Shown here: piece after piece, positions 24,601-33,217 of the stretch
Position numbering within the stretch: position 1 is the first letter of the stretch
Layout of the letters: each line of letters begins with the position of its first letter
Origin: Leeuwenhoekiella sp. MAR_2009_132
GTDB taxonomy: Bacteria > Bacteroidota > Bacteroidia > Flavobacteriales > Flavobacteriaceae
Assembly (NCBI RefSeq): GCF_000687915.1
Contig: NZ_JHZY01000004.1
Coordinates: 1,312,001 to 1,376,000, forward strand
Direction: 5' to 3'
Length of the DNA: 64,000 nt
Notes under the pieces: generated by a model
What the model was told of the DNA's origin: nothing
The model's input: only the letters and a program-made list of their open reading frames with translations
The model's database searches: none
Position numbers and translations under genes: made by a program

Positions 24601-24819
24601 ATGACCTCATTTGCCTTTATTATGGGACTTCTTCCGCTGGTATTTGCTTCTGGAGTAGGTGCCGAAGGTAACCGCTCTATAGGTACAGGTGCAGTAGGTG
24701 GTCTGTTGATAGGTACAGTTATAGGTGTATTTATAATACCCGTATTATACATTCTCTTTCAATGGTTACAAGAAAAAATTTCAGGAGCTCCAACCCCTAA
24801 AACTGAAGAAACTCACTAA
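21679..24819 (+). CDS. RND multidrug efflux permease (HAE1, AcrB/MexB type)
   Basis: A 1046-residue inner-membrane proton-driven pump, the usual length of the HAE1 family. It starts with FIERPVLSTVISIIIVILG (TM1), has two large periplasmic loops (about 35-335 and 560-865) and twelve transmembrane helices. The proton-relay aspartates are in GIVVDDAIVVVE of TM4 and the matching Lys in LLGLLAKNAILIVEFA of TM10. Porter-domain phrases such as YPGANAETI and the C-terminal VLYILFQWLQEKIS are typical. It takes up substrates from the periplasm and exports them through the adjacent adaptor and outer-membrane channel. The channel gene starts 2 bp after the stop. Confidence 0.96.
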   Translation: MLQKFIERPVLSTVISIIIVILGVLGLSSLPITQYPDIAPPTIQVSATYPGANAETILESVIIPIEEQINGVEGMTYITSTATNNGTAAITVFFDQDVDPDIAAVNVQNRVSQANSLLPQAVIQTGVTTQKQQTSALMFLSFYSENKDYDDIYLQNYLKINVIPEIQRVNGVGNVQVFGSKDYAMRIWLNPQKLAAYDLMPSDVSAALKEQSLEAAAGSLGENDGESFSYVIKYSGRFKTETQYSDIVIKALGNGEFLRLKDIAEIELGAQSYTGGAVTNGNPAVNLGIFQTKGSNAQEIIEQIQTELETLQGDFPEGIKVVVPYNTNTFLSASIEKVIHTLIEAFVLVFIVVFIFLQDFRSTLIPAIAVPVSIIGTFFFLSLFGYSINLLTLFALVLAIGIVVDDAIVVVEAVHAKLDAGENDPKKATSEAMHEISGAIISITLVMAAVFIPVTFVQGPTGVFYEQFGITLIVAIVISAINALTLSPALCALLLKGHDDKQGGKKKNFAQRFFDAFNRGFNATIKRYGRSVHFLYRNKWVTILIFALAIGGIFWSSSVVKTGFVPDEDRAFLFVNTELPAGSSIDRTHEVNEKLYNMINGMEGVESMSFIEGRSIINGAGSNYGLGFIKLADWSERDSDELSIEAITGKLFGIAAQIPEAQVIFFAPPSIPGFGNSAGAEVNLLDRSGGSFEELDATNQEFIGKLNQRPEIQYAQSSFNTKYPQYELEINVPVAKELGVPISSIFSTLQGYIGGIFASDFSRFGKQYRVYIQSLPEDRADLADLDGLYVRTDSGEMTPITQFINLKRVYGPQSVTRFNLFNSTKITAASNPGFSSGDVIAAVEEVSKTLPSNYTTAYSGLTREEVNAGNQTTTIFILSLVFVYFLLAAQYESYIIPLAVILSLPFGVFGAYITTQFTGLQNNIYFQIALIMLLGLLAKNAILIVEFAIQRRKAGESIVDAAVHGAESRLRPILMTSFAFIMGLLPLVFASGVGAEGNRSIGTGAVGGLLIGTVIGVFIIPVLYILFQWLQEKISGAPTPKTEETH

Positions 24820-24821
24820 TT

Positions 24822-26222
24822 ATGAAAAAACAAATTGTATATAGATTTTTCCTTTTAGGAGCTGTACCATTTCTACTTGCGTCTTGCTTTGCTGCTAAAG
24901 ATTATGAGCGACCAGAAGAAATTATCAACGATCTTAATTTTCGCACAGATACTGTTGCGGCAGACAGCTCTAATGTTTCTATGATTGCGTGGCAGGATCT
25001 GTTTACAGACCCTTTGCTTCAAAACCACATTCAGGAGGGACTAGAGCAGAATATAGATATTCGCGTAGCCTTACAGCAGATATTAGCTGCTCAAGCTTAT
25101 TTTAAACAGGGGAAGCAAGGTTATTTCCCTACTTTGAGCGTAACTCCTCAATACACACATCAAGAACTGTCTTCTAACAGTCAGTTTGGAAATCAATTTT
25201 CTAAACTTGATGTGTATCAACTTGCCGGAAATTTATCATGGGAAGCAGATATCTGGGGAAAAATACGCAGTAACGAACGCGCTTTTGCAGCTTCTTATTT
25301 ACAAACTATTGAAGCGCACCGCGCGGTTAAAACACAGCTGATTGCTAATATCGCTTCTGCTTATTTTCAGCTTTTATCACTTGATGAGCAGTTACGTGTT
25401 ACTGAAGAAACAATTGAAACCCGTAGTAGTAGTTTAGAAACTACCCGAGCGCTTAAAGAGGCAGGTAATGTTACCGAAGTAGGTGTAAAACAAACTGAGG
25501 CGCAATTATACACCGCACAAGCACTACGCCTCGACATTTTAAATCAGATACGTTTACAGGAGAATAGTTTATCTATACTTTTAGGTAAACAACCAGGACC
25601 TATATCTCGCAGCAAACTTAGTGAGCAGTCAATAACTACTCCGCTTAAAACAGGAGTGCCTGCAGAGCTTTTAAGCAATCGCCCAGATGTACGAGCTTCA
25701 GAATTTGACTTGATGAATGCCTTTGAGCTTACTAACGTAGCCCGAAGTAGTTTTTATCCTTCGTTGACGTTAACGGCTTCTGGTGGTTTTCAAAGTCTTG
25801 ATTTTGAAAAATTATTTGACACAAGCTCTTTATTTGCAACAATAGTAGGTGGTTTAACTCAGCCTATATTTAATGGCCGAAAAATTCGTACACAATATGA
25901 AGTGTCACAAGCACAGCAGGAACAGGCGAAGCTTAATTTTAGAAAAACCCTTTTAACAGCTACACGCGAAGTTTCTGATGCCCTTTACTCGTATGAGATT
26001 GCCACAGAAAAACTAGAAGTTAAGAAGAACGAATTTGAAGCTTATGATCTAGCTACAAGCTATTCTGAAGAACTTTTAGACAATGGTCTCGTAAATTATC
26101 TTGAAGTATTAACCGCAAGACAGAATGCCCTAAATTCTAGCCTTGATGTTGTGAATACACGATTTAATCAACTACAAGCGATAGTAAATTTATATGAAGC
26201 TTTAGGCGGTGGATTAGAATAA
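24822..26222 (+). CDS. Outer-membrane efflux channel, TolC/OprM (NodT) family lipoprotein
   Basis: A 466-residue outer-membrane factor. The lipoprotein signal ends L-A-S-C22, as in OprM/NodT proteins. Two outer-membrane-efflux repeats are visible, with the typical FYPSLTLTASGGFQS strand segment, SNRPDVRASEFDL, and the closing YLEVLTARQNALNSSLD. Three copies would form a channel through the outer membrane and periplasm for the upstream RND pump. It is the last gene of the operon; a strong terminator lies at 26271-26306. Confidence 0.95.
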   Translation: MKKQIVYRFFLLGAVPFLLASCFAAKDYERPEEIINDLNFRTDTVAADSSNVSMIAWQDLFTDPLLQNHIQEGLEQNIDIRVALQQILAAQAYFKQGKQGYFPTLSVTPQYTHQELSSNSQFGNQFSKLDVYQLAGNLSWEADIWGKIRSNERAFAASYLQTIEAHRAVKTQLIANIASAYFQLLSLDEQLRVTEETIETRSSSLETTRALKEAGNVTEVGVKQTEAQLYTAQALRLDILNQIRLQENSLSILLGKQPGPISRSKLSEQSITTPLKTGVPAELLSNRPDVRASEFDLMNAFELTNVARSSFYPSLTLTASGGFQSLDFEKLFDTSSLFATIVGGLTQPIFNGRKIRTQYEVSQAQQEQAKLNFRKTLLTATREVSDALYSYEIATEKLEVKKNEFEAYDLATSYSEELLDNGLVNYLEVLTARQNALNSSLDVVNTRFNQLQAIVNLYEALGGGLE

Positions 26223-26270
26223 CAAAAATTGGAGTGTCTTTTACCCCTAAGTAAATTATAAGTCCATAAA

Positions 26271-26306
26271 AAAACCGGTAACGCTGTCAAAGGCTACCGG
26301 TTTTTT
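26271..26306. terminator. Bidirectional terminator between efflux operon and CYTH gene
   Basis: 10-bp perfect arms aaaaccggta / taccggtttt, a 14-nt loop, and T-runs on both strands. It ends the efflux operon on the plus strand and the CYTH/Rossmann pair on the minus strand. Confidence 0.9.
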
Positions 26307-26328
26307 ATTTGATCAAAATTCAAAATCC

Positions 26329-26796
26329 CTACCATTTAGTAAATGGGTTCTTACTAAGTTGTGAATTATAATACCGCACATCACCTGTAACCTCATCGCC
26401 TAGCCAATCTGGCTTTATAAATGCTTCATTAGCATCCTTTAATTCTATTTCTGCTAACCAGAGTCCTTGATTATCATCATAAAACTCATCTACCTCATAA
26501 ATATGCTCTCCTGCCTTAACCTCATATCTGGTTTTAGATATTGCTCCAGGCTCACATAACTTTAAAAGCGCATTTGCTTCGGTTAGGTCTATTTCTTTTT
26601 CCCACTCAAATCGCGTGGTACCACTTTCATCAGACTTTCCTTTAATGGTAAGATACCCTTTGTCATTGTGAATGCGAATGCGTACCGCACGAGAAGGATT
26701 ACTGTTTAAATAACCCTGTTTTATTTCGCTTTGCGAAAAAGCCTCGTTCTTAAAAGCATCACTTTTTACTAAAAATTTACGTTCGATCTCCAGCAT
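26329..26796 (-). CDS. CYTH-domain protein (triphosphatase / class IV cyclase fold)
   Basis: A 155-residue single-domain CYTH protein. It begins with EIERKFLV, the family's signature that binds the triphosphate and metal, followed by alternating charged strands (RAVRIRIH, GYLTIKGK, TRFEWEKEI) that line the tunnel. The end has YEVDEFY and LAEIELKD, again with metal-binding acidic residues. Members hydrolyse tripolyphosphate or nucleoside triphosphates, or make cAMP. The bacterial short form is most often a tripolyphosphatase. Cytoplasmic. It starts 1 bp after the end of the Rossmann gene and is probably co-transcribed with it. Confidence 0.9.
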   Translation of the reverse strand: MLEIERKFLVKSDAFKNEAFSQSEIKQGYLNSNPSRAVRIRIHNDKGYLTIKGKSDESGTTRFEWEKEIDLTEANALLKLCEPGAISKTRYEVKAGEHIYEVDEFYDDNQGLWLAEIELKDANEAFIKPDWLGDEVTGDVRYYNSQLSKNPFTKW

Positions 26797-26797
26797 C

Positions 26798-27454
26798 CTA
26801 ATTCGCTATTTTTTTTATTTCATCAGATTCAATTCGCTTTTCACTGTAGGTATTAAATGCTAGATACTGCATAGTTTGCACAATTGCTTCTGGCTTTATA
26901 CTTTGATATTTTTTTAAAGGACCCACTAAAAATAAGTTGAACAGTTTAAAAGCGCCAATAGCTAATTTCTCAACAGTGCGTTGTTCTTCACGATTGCCTG
27001 CAAGTAATGAAGGCTGAAGAAAATACGTTTCTTTTACATTCTGTTTTAAAACATCACGCTCCATCTCTCCTTTTGTTTTATTGTAAAACACACTGCTTTT
27101 AGGATCTGCACCTAAAGCCGAAATTACAATGAGTTTAGGAATGTTATTTATGCTGCATAGTTTTGCGGCAGCAAGAGGTATCCCGTAATCTATTTTTTTG
27201 TACTCTTCTTTATCACTGGTTTTAGCCTGCGTTGTTCCTATACAGCAAAAAACCACATCTGCTTTAAAAGAGTCTGAATGGTTTTGCAACTCAAAAAGAT
27301 CAACAACGTGCTCTTCTAGTTTAGGATGCGCAATACCCGATTTTCTTCGGTGAAAACTAATTAATTTATCATATTTGGCATGAGCTAAAATCGATTTTGC
27401 TAATGCCTCTCCTACTAAACCGGTGATTCCTAAAATTAATGCTGTCTTTCCCAT
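26798..27454 (-). CDS. NAD(P)H-binding Rossmann protein (atypical SDR)
   Basis: A 218-residue protein of the extended/atypical SDR type, related to NAD-dependent epimerases and the YwnB/HTATIP2-like group. The dinucleotide motif is GITGLVG at residues 9-15. FCCIGTTQAKTSDKEEYKKIDY (near 70-90) and LIVISALGADPKSSVFYNKTKGEME show the family's strand-5 region with a Tyr-x-x-x-Lys pair (YNKTK). Many members bind NADPH without a known reaction. The CYTH gene follows 1 bp downstream, but this does not clarify the role. Confidence 0.85.
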   Translation of the reverse strand: MGKTALILGITGLVGEALAKSILAHAKYDKLISFHRRKSGIAHPKLEEHVVDLFELQNHSDSFKADVVFCCIGTTQAKTSDKEEYKKIDYGIPLAAAKLCSINNIPKLIVISALGADPKSSVFYNKTKGEMERDVLKQNVKETYFLQPSLLAGNREEQRTVEKLAIGAFKLFNLFLVGPLKKYQSIKPEAIVQTMQYLAFNTYSEKRIESDEIKKIAN

Positions 27455-27566
27455 TATTGCTTATTTTCAACTTAATACATTAAAACAAACTGTCATAAAT
27501 GTGTTTTGAAAACTACTAAAAGCAAATTAAAATACTGCCAAATAAAACCTAAGCTATCTGTAAATA

Positions 27567-27586
27567 CTACTTAGTAGGTAACTTTA
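27567..27586 (+). promoter_or_regulatory. Palindrome and -7-like box upstream of dinB
   Basis: CTACTTAGTAG (27567-27577) is a perfect odd palindrome, and imperfectly extended to tactacttagtaggta. It touches TAACTTTA (27579-27586), a near -7 box, only 8 bp upstream of the dinB ATG, so the message would have almost no leader. A damage-response repressor could bind here; this is inference from position and symmetry only. Confidence 0.35.
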
Positions 27587-27594
27587 CGACTGCT

Positions 27595-28698
27595 ATGGAA
27601 GAGTCTGCTAAAAAAAGAAAAATTATTCACGTTGATATGGATGCGTTTTACGCATCTGTAGAGCAGCTAGACAATCCTGAGCTTCGGGGTAAACCTGTGG
27701 CCGTAGGAGGCGGCTCAGAGCGTGGTGTGGTTAGTGCGGCTAGTTACGAGGCTCGTAAATTTGGTGTGCGTAGTGCAATGGCCGGTGGTCTTGCCCGCAG
27801 ACTGTGCCCAGAACTTATTTTTGTAAAAACTCGTTTTGAACGGTATCGGGAAATTAGCGCTCAAATACGTGAAGTGTTTTTTGAATATACAGACCTGGTA
27901 GAACCACTATCTCTCGATGAAGCCTACCTCGATGTGACCGAGAATAAAAAAGGCAATCCCAGTGCCAGTCTAATTGCTAAAGAAATACGAGCAAAGATTA
28001 AAGAGAAAACCGGTCTTAATGCTTCAGCAGGTATCTCTGTCAATAAATTTATAGCTAAGGTAGCCAGCGATATCAACAAACCAAATGGTCAAAAAACAAT
28101 AGGACCCGAAGAGGTTATTCCGTTTTTAGAAAAGCTTGATATTCGTAAATTTTATGGTGTAGGTAAGGTTACGGCTGAGAAGATGTATCAATTAGGCATT
28201 TTTACAGGGAATGATTTAAAATTAAAATCGCTCGAGTATCTTCAGGAGAAATTTGGCAAAAGTGGTGCGTTTTACTACAATGTGGTACGCGGTATTCACA
28301 ACAGCCAGGTTAAGCCAGACCGCATACGCAAATCATTAGGCGCCGAGCGTACTTTTAGTGAGAATATATCTTCAGAAATTTTTATGATTGAGCGTCTTGA
28401 AAATATTGCAGAAGAGATAGAACGCCGACTTAAAAAATCTGATGTAGCAGGTAAAACAGTTACTTTAAAAATAAAATACAGCGATTTTACCTTAAAAACA
28501 CGCAGTAAGACCCTTCCCTATTTTATTCGTTCTAAAGAAGTAATTTTAGAAACCGCCAGAGAACTACTCTTTCAGGAAAAGATGGAAAACAGCGTGCGCT
28601 TACTGGGTATTACACTTGCTAATTTGAATACCGAAGATCGGGATCAAAAAAGTGTAGAACAAAAAGTAATCGCGGTACAGCTAAAATTTGACTTTTAG
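27595..28698 (+). CDS. dinB: DNA polymerase IV (Y-family)
   Basis: A 367-residue Y-family polymerase that copies past damaged bases. Catalytic acidic residues are Asp14 and Asp16 (VDMDAFYASVEQ) and Asp108/Glu109 (SLDEAYLDVT). SAGISVNKFIAKVASD marks the palm, followed by the helix-hairpin-helix thumb (FYGVGKVTAEKM) and a little-finger domain from about 240. The last residues, QLKFDF, form a typical beta-clamp-binding peptide, so the protein is full-length. Low fidelity and a role in DNA-damage tolerance follow from the family. It is single, flanked by a minus-strand gene pair and a terminator; the palindrome before it may serve damage induction. Confidence 0.96.
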   Translation: MEESAKKRKIIHVDMDAFYASVEQLDNPELRGKPVAVGGGSERGVVSAASYEARKFGVRSAMAGGLARRLCPELIFVKTRFERYREISAQIREVFFEYTDLVEPLSLDEAYLDVTENKKGNPSASLIAKEIRAKIKEKTGLNASAGISVNKFIAKVASDINKPNGQKTIGPEEVIPFLEKLDIRKFYGVGKVTAEKMYQLGIFTGNDLKLKSLEYLQEKFGKSGAFYYNVVRGIHNSQVKPDRIRKSLGAERTFSENISSEIFMIERLENIAEEIERRLKKSDVAGKTVTLKIKYSDFTLKTRSKTLPYFIRSKEVILETARELLFQEKMENSVRLLGITLANLNTEDRDQKSVEQKVIAVQLKFDF

Positions 28699-28705
28699 AA
28701 TTAAA

Positions 28706-28738
28706 AAAAGCCTTTCAATTTAAAACTGAAAGGCTTTT
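28706..28738. terminator. Bidirectional terminator between dinB and pyk
   Basis: 12-bp perfect arms aaaagcctttca / tgaaaggctttt with a 9-nt loop and T-runs in both directions. It serves dinB on the plus strand and pyk on the minus strand. Confidence 0.9.
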
Positions 28739-28760
28739 AATTTTATGTAATAACTTCTTA

Positions 28761-30197
28761 TTAGGTACCTTGAATTTCTCTTACACGTAATGTGTTAACC
28801 ATACCTTTTTCACTAATAGGCATCGCTGCAAGGCTAATTACCATATCACCTACTTCTAAATACCCCTGATCTCTTGCGATACGGTTGATATCTCTTACGG
28901 TCTCATCTGTAGAAACAAATTTATCGTAGAAAAATGCCTTAACTCCCCAAAGTAAGTTTAATTGGGTTAAGATAATTCGGTTAGAAGTAAATACAAGGAT
29001 GTGAGATTTTGGTCTCCAGGCAGATATTTGAAAAGCAGTATAACCACTATTTGTAAGAGTAGTAATCGCTTTTGCATCAATTTCGTTAGCCATTAAAGCT
29101 GCGTGATAACAAATCGCTTTAGTAATGTATCTGTTAGTACGTATATGCGGTGGCGTATGTGGTACTTTGATAAGATCAGAATCTTCTACCTTGCGCAAAA
29201 TAGATGACATTCGCTCAATAACCTGTACCGGGTATTTACCTACTGAAGTTTCGCCGCTTAACATTACAGCATCTGCCCCATCCATAACCGAGTTAGCAAC
29301 ATCATTTACTTCTGCTCGTGTTGGAGTAAGACTTTCTATCATCGTTTCCATCATCTGGGTAGCGATAATAACCGGAATACGTGCTTTTTTAGCAGCAAGC
29401 ACAAGTTCTTTTTGTATAAGCGGAACTTCTTCTGCAGGAATCTCAACACCCAGATCTCCACGAGCCACCATAAGACCATCACTGTATGCAACAATCTTAT
29501 CTATATTTTTTACAGCTTCTGGCTTCTCTATTTTTGATATAATAGGAATTTTGTGGTCAGAATGTTCTTTAATTAAATCCTGAAGTTGAATTAAATCACC
29601 TTCGTGACGCACAAAAGAAAGCGCTAACCAGTCAACTTTTTGACCTATTGCAAAAATGGCATCCTCAATATCTTTCTCGGTTAAAGCCGGAAGCGAAATA
29701 TTTGTATTGGGTAGGTTTACACCTTTACGAGATTTTAATGGTCCTCCTTGAATTACCACAGTTTCTACTTCACTCTCGTTATCGGTTTTAAGAACTTCAA
29801 AAATTAACTTTCCGTCGTCAAGAAGAATACGTTCGCCTTTGTTTACATCTCTTGGAAAGTGTTGATAGTTCATATAAACACGCTCCTTAGTACCTTCAAA
29901 TTCTTCTTTAGTTGAGAACGTTATGATATCACCCGGGCTAACCTCTATCCCTTCTTTCATGATACCTACACGAAGTTTTGGTCCTTGTAAATCTGCAAGT
30001 ATTGCCGTGTTGTAACCAAACTCATCGCTCAAGCTACGTATCATTTGAATACGCTCTTTAACAGCATCATAATCTGCGTGTGAGAAGTTAATTCTAAATA
30101 CATCTACACCCGCTTTAATCATTTCGTGTAGTACTTCTTTCTTACTGGTTGCGGGTCCTAGAGTTGCAACAATTTTAGTTTTCTTCTTATTTGACAT
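28761..30197 (-). CDS. pyk: Pyruvate kinase
   Basis: A 478-residue pyruvate kinase, which converts phosphoenolpyruvate and ADP to pyruvate and ATP at the end of glycolysis. N-terminal KIVATLGPATSKKE and INFSHAD match the TIM barrel; ILADLQGPKLRVG, the active-site IISKIEKPEAVKNID (catalytic Lys), and MVARGDLGVEIP are all present, as is the MLSGETSVGKYPV segment. The C-terminal allosteric domain is complete. Its start overlaps the IPExxxVDY gene's stop by one base (TAATG), so the two are translationally coupled, an arrangement typical for this family of bacteria. Confidence 0.97.
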   Translation of the reverse strand: MSNKKKTKIVATLGPATSKKEVLHEMIKAGVDVFRINFSHADYDAVKERIQMIRSLSDEFGYNTAILADLQGPKLRVGIMKEGIEVSPGDIITFSTKEEFEGTKERVYMNYQHFPRDVNKGERILLDDGKLIFEVLKTDNESEVETVVIQGGPLKSRKGVNLPNTNISLPALTEKDIEDAIFAIGQKVDWLALSFVRHEGDLIQLQDLIKEHSDHKIPIISKIEKPEAVKNIDKIVAYSDGLMVARGDLGVEIPAEEVPLIQKELVLAAKKARIPVIIATQMMETMIESLTPTRAEVNDVANSVMDGADAVMLSGETSVGKYPVQVIERMSSILRKVEDSDLIKVPHTPPHIRTNRYITKAICYHAALMANEIDAKAITTLTNSGYTAFQISAWRPKSHILVFTSNRIILTQLNLLWGVKAFFYDKFVSTDETVRDINRIARDQGYLEVGDMVISLAAMPISEKGMVNTLRVREIQGT

Positions 30198-30685
30198 TAT
30201 TCAAAAATTAAATTTTGTTTAGATTTTAAGGAACTTACGTTAACATCGTAAGCCGTTATTATTTGGGATATTTGATTTAATTGATTTACCAGATTCTGTA
30301 TACTAACTTTACCTGAATCGCTTTCAATTTTCAGCAAATAATCTGCATTTTTAACTTCAGGAACTAAATTAAAGGTTTTGAAATGTTCTCCTGCAGATTC
30401 TGCAAAGAGATCATTATTTAAAACCCGAGATACATCTTTAAACTTATGTTTATTACTTATTAATGTATAATAGACGTAGTTTTTTACATCATCATATTGC
30501 AATGTAGGAAAACTATATGTATCGTTCTTTGTATAATAATTTATGTCCTTTGCGCTTTTAAGGCGCAAACCCGCATATTTATTGAGCATAAATGCAATGC
30601 GGTAATCTTCTAAAGAGCAATGTATTGCGATTAACGCAAAATCATATTCAAACGTATCGTCCAATAAAAGTTTTAAAGCTGCCAT
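30197..30685 (-). CDS. IPExxxVDY family protein
   Basis: A 162-residue protein of the Bacteroidota-specific IPExxxVDY family, named after a motif near the C-terminus; here it reads VPEVKNADYLLKIE. Function is unknown. No signal peptide or membrane segment. It sits between rnc and pyk, its usual place in Flavobacteriia, and is translationally coupled to pyk. Its constant neighbourhood hints at a link with central metabolism or RNA processing, but this is only inference. Confidence 0.88.
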   Translation of the reverse strand: MAALKLLLDDTFEYDFALIAIHCSLEDYRIAFMLNKYAGLRLKSAKDINYYTKNDTYSFPTLQYDDVKNYVYYTLISNKHKFKDVSRVLNNDLFAESAGEHFKTFNLVPEVKNADYLLKIESDSGKVSIQNLVNQLNQISQIITAYDVNVSSLKSKQNLIFE

Positions 30686-30781
30686 AGACTTATTTGAGCT
30701 TCTAAATATAGTTAAAGTCTAACAGATAAGCATGTGTTTTACCTTAACTAAATGTAAAATGAGAATCAATGCTAAATTGAT

Positions 30782-31528
30782 TTAGTTAAAACGATGCAAA
30801 TCTATTTTATTCTGAAAAACATAGTAGGCTCGTTTTGCAGCTTTTTCTTCAGCTTTCTTTTTTGAAGTAGATCGTGCTTTTGCAACCTGCTTACCATCAA
30901 TAGATAACTTAACAGAAAAGTGTCGTATAACATCAAGCCCTGAATCTTCATATGTATCAAATTCAAAGTTGCGCTTTTCTTTTTGACACCATTCAATTAA
31001 GAGACTTTTGTAGCTAATTACCCTGCCCTCTAGCTTCTCTATATCAACATATGGGTCAATAACGCGCTTTCCTATAAATTTACAACAATATTTATACCCG
31101 CGATCCTGATAAATAGCACCTACAAGCGACTCAAATAAATTACCGTGTATATTTGTTCCGAAATTTTCTTTAGGGATTGCAGCTCTCATAAGATTTAATA
31201 AATTGAGATCTCTGCCTAATTCATTTAAATGCTCTCTGCTTACAACTTTAGATCGCATTTTTGTAAGATAACCTTCATCTCCTTTACCTACTTCATCAAA
31301 GAGATGCGCTGCTATAACACTCCCCAGCATAGCATCGCCTAAAAATTCTAAGCGTTCATAGTTAAAGGCGTGGCCTTTACTGTTTTGTAATCCCATAGAC
31401 CTATGTGTAAATGCTTCTTCATAGTGTCTAATGTTTCTGGGTTTGAACCCAATTATTGCCTTAATCGTGGCAAAAAAATTCCCGTCCTTTTCAGGACGGG
31501 AAGTAAATATGTTGCGAATCGCACTCAT
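30782..31528 (-). CDS. rnc: Ribonuclease III
   Basis: A 248-residue double-stranded-RNA endonuclease. The nuclease domain carries the signature ERLEFLGDAMLG with its metal-binding Glu and Asp, and a second acidic site in NLFESLVGAIYQDRGY. The dsRNA-binding domain occupies the last ~70 residues (SYKSLLIEWCQKEKR ... KARSTSKKKAEEKAAKRAY). It processes rRNA precursors and degrades structured mRNA. It lies 6 bp after fabF in a run acpP-fabF-rnc-IPExxxVDY-pyk, probably one operon. The start is clear from the conserved spacing to HRSMG. Confidence 0.96.
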   Translation of the reverse strand: MSAIRNIFTSRPEKDGNFFATIKAIIGFKPRNIRHYEEAFTHRSMGLQNSKGHAFNYERLEFLGDAMLGSVIAAHLFDEVGKGDEGYLTKMRSKVVSREHLNELGRDLNLLNLMRAAIPKENFGTNIHGNLFESLVGAIYQDRGYKYCCKFIGKRVIDPYVDIEKLEGRVISYKSLLIEWCQKEKRNFEFDTYEDSGLDVIRHFSVKLSIDGKQVAKARSTSKKKAEEKAAKRAYYVFQNKIDLHRFN

Positions 31529-31534
31529 ATATAA

Positions 31535-32788
31535 TTATTCGCTAAACTTTTTGAATATGACACAAGCGTTGTGACCTCCAAAACCAAAAGTGTTGCTCAT
31601 AGCAACATTTACCTCACGTTTTTGAGCTTTGTTCAAAGTTAGGTTTAATGAAGAATCAATATTCTCATCAACAGTCGTATGGTTTATAGTAGGTGGTACA
31701 AGACTGTGCTGCATTGCTAGTATTGAAGCAATTGCTTCAATCGCACCGGCAGCGCCAAGTAAATGACCTGTCATTGACTTTGTTGAATTGATATTGATAT
31801 CTTTAGCGTGCTCTCCAAAAACTTTAGTAATTGCTTTAAGTTCTGCTACGTCTCCTAAGGGTGTTGAAGTCCCGTGAGTGTTAATAGCATCTACTTCTTC
31901 AGGTCGTATGTTAGCATCGCGCAAGCAATTAAGCATTACACGTTCTACACCTATACCTTCAGGATGAGGAGCTGTCATATGATATGCATCACTAGACATA
32001 CCGCCTCCGGCAATTTCTGCATAGATTTTAGCGCCTCTTGCTTTAGCGTGCTCGTATTCTTCAAGAATTAAAGCTCCTGCACCTTCTCCTAAGACAAAAC
32101 CATCGCGGGTTGAGTCAAAAGGACGTGAAGCGGTTTCCGGACTTTCGTTTCTGGTTGACAAAGCATGCATAGCGTTAAAACCGCCCATACCTGCTTTTGT
32201 TACTGCTGCCTCACTACCTCCTGTAACAATGATATCACAATGTCCTAAACGAATGTAGTTTAGAGCATCTATCATTGCATTAGCAGATGATGCGCAAGCC
32301 GAAACTGTCGTATAATTAGGTCCCATAAAACCATGTTTAATAGAGATATTGCCCGGGGCGATATCTGCAATCATCTTTGGTATAAAGAATGGGTTAAATC
32401 TTGGAGTACCATCACCCTGGGCAAAGTTTGTAACTTCATCCTGAAAGGTTTCCAGTCCACCTATACCAGCTCCCCAAATAACACCAACTCTAAATTTATC
32501 AACCTCATCAAGATTTATTCCTGCATCCTTGATAGCCTGATCTGAAGATACTAATGCATATTGTGCAAAGCGATCTAGTTTACGGGCTTCTTTTCTGTCA
32601 AAGAAATCTTCGGCATTAAAATTTTTGAGCTCACAAGCGAATTTGGTTTTAAACTTCTCTGCGTCAAAATACGTAATTGGGGCACAGCCACTCTTACCTG
32701 TACTCAATCCTTCCCAATATTCTTCAATATTGTTCCCGATTGGCGTAAGCGCACCAAGACCTGTTACAACGACTCGCTTTAACTCCAT
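31535..32788 (-). CDS. fabF: Beta-ketoacyl-ACP synthase II
   Basis: A 417-residue condensing enzyme that extends acyl chains with malonyl-ACP in type II fatty-acid synthesis. Catalytic Cys165 lies in TVSACASSANAM; the two histidines lie in INTHGTSTPLGD and MTGHLLGAAG. The C-terminal NTFGFGGHNAC loop is intact. The protein has the normal length for FabF. It follows acpP by 19 bp and is followed by rnc 6 bp later. Confidence 0.97.
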   Translation of the reverse strand: MELKRVVVTGLGALTPIGNNIEEYWEGLSTGKSGCAPITYFDAEKFKTKFACELKNFNAEDFFDRKEARKLDRFAQYALVSSDQAIKDAGINLDEVDKFRVGVIWGAGIGGLETFQDEVTNFAQGDGTPRFNPFFIPKMIADIAPGNISIKHGFMGPNYTTVSACASSANAMIDALNYIRLGHCDIIVTGGSEAAVTKAGMGGFNAMHALSTRNESPETASRPFDSTRDGFVLGEGAGALILEEYEHAKARGAKIYAEIAGGGMSSDAYHMTAPHPEGIGVERVMLNCLRDANIRPEEVDAINTHGTSTPLGDVAELKAITKVFGEHAKDININSTKSMTGHLLGAAGAIEAIASILAMQHSLVPPTINHTTVDENIDSSLNLTLNKAQKREVNVAMSNTFGFGGHNACVIFKKFSE

Positions 32789-32807
32789 AAGGTAATATGC
32801 TTTCTTC

Positions 32808-33041
32808 TTATTTTGCTTCTTCTATATAGGAAATAGCTTGACCTACAGTAGCTATATTTTCTGCCTGGTCGTCTGGAATCTGAATATCAAATTCTTTTTC
32901 AAACTCCATAATAAGCTCAACTGTATCTAACGAGTCTGCTCCTAGGTCGTTTGTGAAGCTAGCTTCTGCAACAACCTCGTTTTCATCAACGCCTAATTTA
33001 TCTACGATGATGGCTTTTACTCTTGATGCAATGTCTGACAT
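32808..33041 (-). CDS. acpP: Acyl carrier protein
   Basis: A 77-residue acidic carrier protein. Ser37 in [14 protein letters not shown] is the site for the 4'-phosphopantetheine arm. It carries growing acyl chains between the fatty-acid synthesis enzymes. It is the first gene of the minus-strand operon acpP-fabF-rnc-IPExxxVDY-pyk. A -7 box lies 31 bp upstream. Confidence 0.98.
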   Translation of the reverse strand: MSDIASRVKAIIVDKLGVDENEVVAEASFTNDLGADSLDTVELIMEFEKEFDIQIPDDQAENIATVGQAISYIEEAK

Positions 33042-33071
33042 AATATTTAATTTTAAATTTTAATTAGGAGG

Positions 33072-33079
33072 CAAAAATA
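33072..33079 (-). promoter_or_regulatory. -7 promoter box for acpP operon
   Basis: The minus strand reads TATTTTTG, a full TAnnTTTG match, 31 bp before the acpP ATG. No good TTTG element lies at the right distance upstream, so only half of the promoter is convincing. Confidence 0.5.
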
Positions 33080-33217
33080 GCAAACTTTACGGTTTTACCA
33101 CATTCCCTCTCTAAAATGTGTCGTTAAAATAAACATTTCCTTTTTAACTTTAGATAAAAAACCTTCAATTAAAGGATTATTATACCTTGTTTTGTATCTC
33201 GTAAACACCAGTAATGT

